Under the pieces are notes generated by a model that searched no databases, had not been told where the DNA came from, and saw only the letters and a program-made list of their open reading frames with translations. Below are positions 59,720-64,000 of a DNA stretch of 64,000 bases, in pieces. Origin of the DNA: OMPR01 sp965183835 (GTDB lineage: Bacteria; Pseudomonadota; Alphaproteobacteria; Rhodobacterales; Rhodobacteraceae); assembly GCA_965183835.1 (NCBI GenBank), contig CBCYME010000027.1, positions 70,057-134,056 on the forward strand. The letters are read 5' to 3'. The translations under genes and the position numbers were made by a program. Each line of letters starts with the position of its first letter. Position 1 is the stretch's first letter.

Positions 59720-60385
59720 ATGTGTCGTATCCTGGCCTTTTGTATCTTCTTCTTAACCGCGGCCCACCCGGCTTTCGCCGGTGCATGGCTGCGGGATAAG
59801 GGTTCTGGTTTTCTGGCGCTCTCTGCAACACTCCACCAAGACAACAACGTGCTCGATTACAAATCGGCCGTCTACGCCGAATGGGGCGCCACCCCGCGCC
59901 TTACACTGGGGCTTGACCTGAACGAACGCCCCGGGCTCTCGGGCCATGCACTGATATTTTCACGCTTTCCAATTGCCGATCTGAACGAGGCAGGCAGGTT
60001 CGCCGCCGAAATCGGTCTTGGCGCACATCACGGCCCCCAAGACTGGCACCCGATGTACAAATTCACCCTCTCTTATGGGCTGGGGTTTGCGAAACCTTGG
60101 GGATCTGGCTGGCTCGCCATTGATGCCGCCATGGAACACCGCACCGGCGCCGGAGATCCATTTTACAAACTCGACCTGACCGCAGGCCTGTCCAATGACC
60201 GCCGGTTCAATCCCCTGCTGCAACTCGAAACCACATACATAAAGGGTGCGCCGATCCTATGGACCGTCACACCCTCTGTCATGATCAAAGGCAAAAAAGG
60301 CGTCCGCTGGGTCGTTGGACTTGAAAACAAATCCGCCTACCCCAAAGGCGTCGGCCTCAAAATCTCCCTCTGGCGCGATTTCTAA
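59720..60385 (+). CDS. Secreted beta-barrel-like protein, unknown function
   Basis: 221 residues. Signal peptide to about AFA-GA (residue 20). The mature protein shows alternating polar/aromatic strands (LTLGLDLNERPGL, FTLSYGLGFAKPWGSGWLAIDAAM, WTVTPSVMIKGKKGVRWVVGLENKS) and ends in a Phe (LWRDF), as many outer-membrane barrels do. It has no recognised name. A GAGGCGTG stretch precedes the ATG. It is convergent with the pectate-lyase-fold gene. Confidence 0.7.
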   Translation: MCRILAFCIFFLTAAHPAFAGAWLRDKGSGFLALSATLHQDNNVLDYKSAVYAEWGATPRLTLGLDLNERPGLSGHALIFSRFPIADLNEAGRFAAEIGLGAHHGPQDWHPMYKFTLSYGLGFAKPWGSGWLAIDAAMEHRTGAGDPFYKLDLTAGLSNDRRFNPLLQLETTYIKGAPILWTVTPSVMIKGKKGVRWVVGLENKSAYPKGVGLKISLWRDF

Positions 60386-60408
60386 CCCCACCAGAGGGAC
60401 GATCGCCC

Positions 60409-62699
60409 TTACACTTTGTCGATCCGGATGTTCACTTCGATGGACCCTTGCACAGCCTCGGACCACACCACATCAATCGCATCGTCATTCGCACCACGCT
60501 CATGACGCACATAGGGCATCGTATAGCGCAAACTGCCCCCTGCCGTGCGAATGCCATCCACCGCAACCAGCCCCTCGACCGAACGGGCGTTGGCGCCAAA
60601 CGGCAGCTCATCATTTGTCACCACGGTCCAAGTCTGTGCCGCTGTCGATTGCACATGGCGCACACGCAACGGGTTGTTCACCTTTTTCGTCACGCCATGG
60701 TACATATTCGCGGTGTACGTCACGTTCTTGCTGCGCGTGAAATTGAGATCAGCAAAGCTGGTATCCACCCGCTCGGCCCGCTCAATATACCCGCTGGTCG
60801 CACGGAACTTGTTGCCCGTGATCGTCACACCATTCAGCCAATGCCCAGTGCCATAAGGCTTGACCACGATAAAGCTGAACCAAGGCGCCACATCACGGGC
60901 CAAAAAGATATTGTTGGTGATGCTCATGGAACTGAAAGAGAACCCGCCGTCAAAATCCGGCTGTGGATCACGTTCATTGGTCCACTCGATGAAGCAGTTA
61001 TCAACGTAGTTGCTGGACACCATACCGCAATTGTAATCTCCAATCAGGATCAAACCGGCGCTGCGGATGCCATCGGTCACATGATCCCCTTGGAAAAAGT
61101 GGTTGCCGATGACCATGCTGTTGTCACCACCCAGAACCGCGAAATGCTTGAACATTGTCGCCCGGTTATTGCGCAGTTTCACATCATTTGCGTTGGCATT
61201 GATCGCAATCGATTTGCGATCCGCAACGTCCAACGCTTCTTCGGACGACAAGAACTGACACTGGTCAATCAACAGACCTTGGCACCCGCCCCCAATCGAC
61301 GTGATGCCGCGATCCTTGGGGCGACTGATAAAACAATCACTCAGGCTGAACGTCGCCCCAATCGCAGGCAAACAAATCGCGCTACACTGCGAATTACACT
61401 GGAACTCAATATCCAGCATGTTGAACTTGGTCAGTTTGCTAAAGCCGCGGAAATCCAACAGATATTTGAACTCGGTAAAGGTAAAAGTCTGCGATCCATC
61501 CGCATCATACAGACCCGCGTTCATGGTGATTTCGCCAGCAGCGACATCCTTAGAGCGCACATAGATCTCGCGGCCCACCCCATTGCCGGTGATCAGCGCG
61601 CCAACCGGAATGTTTGCGATATTCGTCACGTTTTTCAGCTTACGCGAATCCGACGGATCATAGGTCGCAACCGAGGTGAACACTGCGGTGTCCCACGCGG
61701 CGTTTCCTTTGACATCAAATTCACCGTTGCACACCACGCGACGGGTCGAGATAGATGTTTTGTTGGGCACAGCCGCCTGCATGTCGATCGGGCCGTTGAC
61801 GGCAATCTTGCGTCCGCCCATGTCCAGTGTTTCGTGATCAACACTGTTCATCAGGGCTTGGAACGCCTTGCGAAACGCCAACTCTTCATCACCAAAGGCA
61901 TCGATATAGTTGGGCAGATCGAAATTCTTGGTCAGCAGCAGCATCTGATCCGTTGGCATCGTCACCGTGCCATCAAACTTCACTTCCGACCCAAAGTTCA
62001 CCGTCTGGTTCAGACGATACGTGCCTTCAGGAATGTAAACCGTGCGCCCATTGGCGGCTGAATCTGCCGCTTCAAACGCAGCGGAATCATCCGTGGTGCC
62101 ATCCCCCACGGCGCCAAAGTCACGCACATCGACGACGCCGATCAGATCGCGCAGAAACGCACCGGTGATATCAACGATTTCGATGTCATCTACGCGCACG
62201 ATGCCGCCGTTGGCCCCCTCTAGGTTCAGACCAAAGTGACCATACAGCGCACTGCGCCCCCATGGCATATCCACACCGCCGCGCGTGCCCGACCCGACAA
62301 TCGCCGTGATTTCCACAACTTCGCCATAGCTGGTCAATGTCGTCGCCGGACCCACTTCGGTCACGCCGGAAATGTGGGTGTTCCCCGCGCCGCCGGCCCA
62401 GGCTGCAATCCGCACCGAAGGCAGATTGCCACTGATCGCTTTGACCCCGCGCCTTGACCTGCAAATAGCACCCCGGCTGCAAAGGCGTCTGCCCCATATG
62501 CCGCAATTTCTGTGTGGTTGATGTTTTTTTGCAGCTCCAGACAGCCGCTAAAATCCGCATCCGCAGGAACAAACGCAGCATTTGCAGCTCCGTCATATGT
62601 ATCTGACCCCGGCGTACCGTCGCCGCTGGACCAAACCGTCAAACCATCCTTGAACAGAGGTGGCATAAAGTTAATGCCGTCGGTGATTGCCTTGTTCAT
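60409..62699 (-). pseudogene. Pectate-lyase/GH28-fold protein gene with two single-base frameshifts
   Basis: The conserved part from about 62415 down contains VVDVRDFGAVGDGTTDDSAAFEAA, the glycosyl-hydrolase-28-like beta-helix start, then repeated strands (VTITGNKFRATSGY; VKLRNNRATMFKHFAVLGGDNSMVIGNHFF). The N-terminal domain starts MNKAITDGINFMPPLFKDG at 62699 in another frame. Reading is restored by deleting one T from the run at 62524-62530 and one C from 62445-62448. The corrected protein has about 762 residues and may be a tailspike-like or cell-surface polysaccharide-binding protein. If the indels are sequencing errors, the gene is intact. Confidence 0.8.
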
Positions 62700-62886
62700 C
62701 AAATTCCCTTTCCCAAACGCGCCGCAGGTCACCTGCGATGGCGCATACTGTTTCGGGTCCGGGCTGCACCCGAACGCGAGCCATTGAATAGGAAAAAGGA
62801 ATTAAAACCGCCTCACAGCACCGTCACGGTGCCGTTGCCCCGCATCAACGAGTGATCCGCGACAAAAGCACTAAGAGATTGATTTT

Positions 62887-62922
62887 GTGTGTGTTCCTTG
62901 GAAAGAACTTGGAAACACACAC
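62887..62922. other. Long imperfect hairpin downstream of lysS
   Basis: GTGTGTGTTCC (62887-62897) pairs with GGAAACACACAC (62911-62922) with one bulge. It lies 41 bp after the lysS stop on the minus strand. It may be a terminator or processing site; there is no T-run. Confidence 0.4.
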
Positions 62923-62962
62923 CGCTTGACGGCGCGCGCAGCATAGCTCGCGCGCCAGATCG

Positions 62963-64000
62963 TTATTCTGAAACGAAGTCGCCAGCCAACGCCTGATCAA
63001 TCAGTGCGACAGTTTCGGAAACGCCATACAAAGCAATGAACCCACCAAAGCGTGGCCCTTGGCTTGCACCCAACAACACTTCGTACAGCGCTGTGAACCA
63101 GCCGCGCATCGGGTCAAAGCGTTCCCGCCCAACCGAATACACCACGGATTGCAGCGCCTCGTCCGCGATCTCACCGTCATAGGCTACCAACTCAGCCCGC
63201 AGCGCCTCCAGCGCCTCACGCTCTTGGTCGGTCGGTGCACGGAAGGTGCGCGTCGGTTTCACAAAGTCATTGAAATACCGCACCGCAAAACCCCGCTGCC
63301 TGATCCAGATCAGGATGCGTTTCAGCCGTGGCATCCGGCGCATAGCGACGGATAAAGCCCCACAATGTCTCTTTGTCCTCGGCCCCTGATACAGACGCGA
63401 GGTTCAACAGCATCGCAAACGGAACAACCATGTTCGACTCAGGCACCTTGCCCCCGTGGATGTGCCACACCGGGTTGTTCAACTGCGCCTTAGGCTCTTG
63501 CGTGTGATAGGCCCGCAACTGCTGGTGATACTCGTCCACCGCCTTTGGGATCACGTCCAAAGAACAGCCGCTTGGCCGTCTTGGGCTTTTGGTACATGAA
63601 ATACGACAGGCTCTCGGCGCTGGCATAGGTCAGCCATTCGTCAATCGACACGCCATTACCAGACGATTTCGAAATCTTCTGCCCGTTTTCGTCCAGAAAC
63701 AGCTCATAGGTGAAATGCTCTGGCGCTTTGGCCCCCAACACCCGACAGATACCATCATAGATCGGTGTGTTGGTGCTGTGGTCTTTGCCGTACATCTCAA
63801 AATCAACGCCCAGCGCCGCCCAGCGCGCGCCAAAGTCAGGCTTCCACTGCAGCTTCACATTGCCGCCGGTAACGGGCAGCGTCCATTCTTTGCCGTCTTC
63901 GTCATCAAATGTGATGGTGTGATCCGCCACATTCACCGACTTCATCGGCACATACAGAACCCGGCCCGTTTCAGGGTGGATCGGCAGGAAAATCGAATAG
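62963..64000 (-). pseudogene. lysS: Class I lysyl-tRNA synthetase, 3' part, with two single-base frameshifts
   Basis: The visible C-terminal part of the class I LysRS enters at the window end (FLPIHPETGRVLYVPMKSVNV). KISKSSGNGVSIDEWLTYA is the KMSKS loop, and ESLSYFMYQKPKTAKRLFF follows. Two single-base insertions break the frame: CC instead of C at 63557-63558 and AAAA instead of AAA at 63287-63290 (plus strand). Removing them joins all segments to the true stop at 62963. Alphaproteobacteria of this group normally have only this LysRS, so a real loss would be lethal; sequence error is likely. Confidence 0.88.

Noticed and set aside
60448..62061. 537-codon plus-strand frame opposite the pectate-lyase-fold gene
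   Set aside because: Composition is His/Arg/Ile-rich as in antisense shadows, no motif is recognisable, and the minus strand has a clear beta-helix protein.
1..64000. CRISPR array
   Set aside because: No regularly spaced short repeats with unique spacers and no cas genes were seen.

Overview
The window looks like a chromosomal segment of a marine alphaproteobacterium of the Roseobacter group (Rhodobacteraceae). The grounds are high-GC codon use, an aerobic phenylacetate (paa) cluster, a TRAP transporter, a class I lysyl-tRNA synthetase, IS elements typical of that family, and the resemblance of most proteins to roseobacter families. This comes from reading the sequence; no database search was run.

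Layout. 1-1.4 kb: the start of phnC (phosphonate ABC ATPase, leaving the window) divergent from rpe. 1.5-9.9 kb: a seven-gene minus-strand acyl-CoA operon (FadB-type multifunctional enzyme, thiolase, two acyl-CoA dehydrogenases, hotdog thioesterase, enoyl-CoA hydratase, CoA ligase) whose composition recalls the pim operon for dicarboxylyl-CoA beta-oxidation. 10-11.2 kb: a small DUF1127 protein and a carboxymuconolactone-decarboxylase-like protein. 11.3-30.4 kb: the phenylacetate region. paaJ and paaABCDE plus an extra PaaA/PaaC-like paralog run forward; paaG-paaI-paaK-paaR (TetR) run backward; then come a hydratase/dehydrogenase fusion standing in for PaaF and PaaH, a complete TRAP transporter and paaZ. 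A PaaX-family regulator and an alpha/beta hydrolase follow. Similar palindromes before paaJ, between paaG and the fusion gene, and before paaZ look like operators for the TetR protein.

30.5-54.4 kb: an accessory island beginning at a tRNA-Met(CAT). It holds an IS3 element split by an IS110 element, an IS91-type integrase/transposase pair, DUF3604, GNAT, VOC and LysR genes, a DUF1214/DUF1254 group, a probable PD-(D/E)XK nuclease-like protein, a collapsed glp-type transporter operon beside an intact GlpR/DeoR regulator, a TrmO fragment, two PLP enzymes and an ArsR-like regulator. Long intergenic stretches contain a degenerate dispersed repeat. A DUF6900-like gene near the left side and its eroded copy near the right side are direct repeats that bracket most of the island.

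54.5-64 kb: a phage tail remnant, a truncated DUF6994 gene, a universal stress protein, an ABM monooxygenase, an orphan ParA, a beta-barrel-like secreted protein, a pectate-lyase-fold protein and lysS (running off the window). At least six single-base insertions, mostly in short homopolymers, break four genes here, including the normally essential lysS. This suggests sequence error more than biology.

How the genes work together: phenylacetate is probably imported (TRAP, inferred), activated by PaaK, epoxidised by PaaABCE, isomerised by PaaG, ring-opened and oxidised by PaaZ, then beta-oxidised by PaaJ, PaaG and the fusion enzyme to acetyl-CoA and succinyl-CoA. The pim-like operon next door would process related medium-chain or dicarboxylyl-CoAs.
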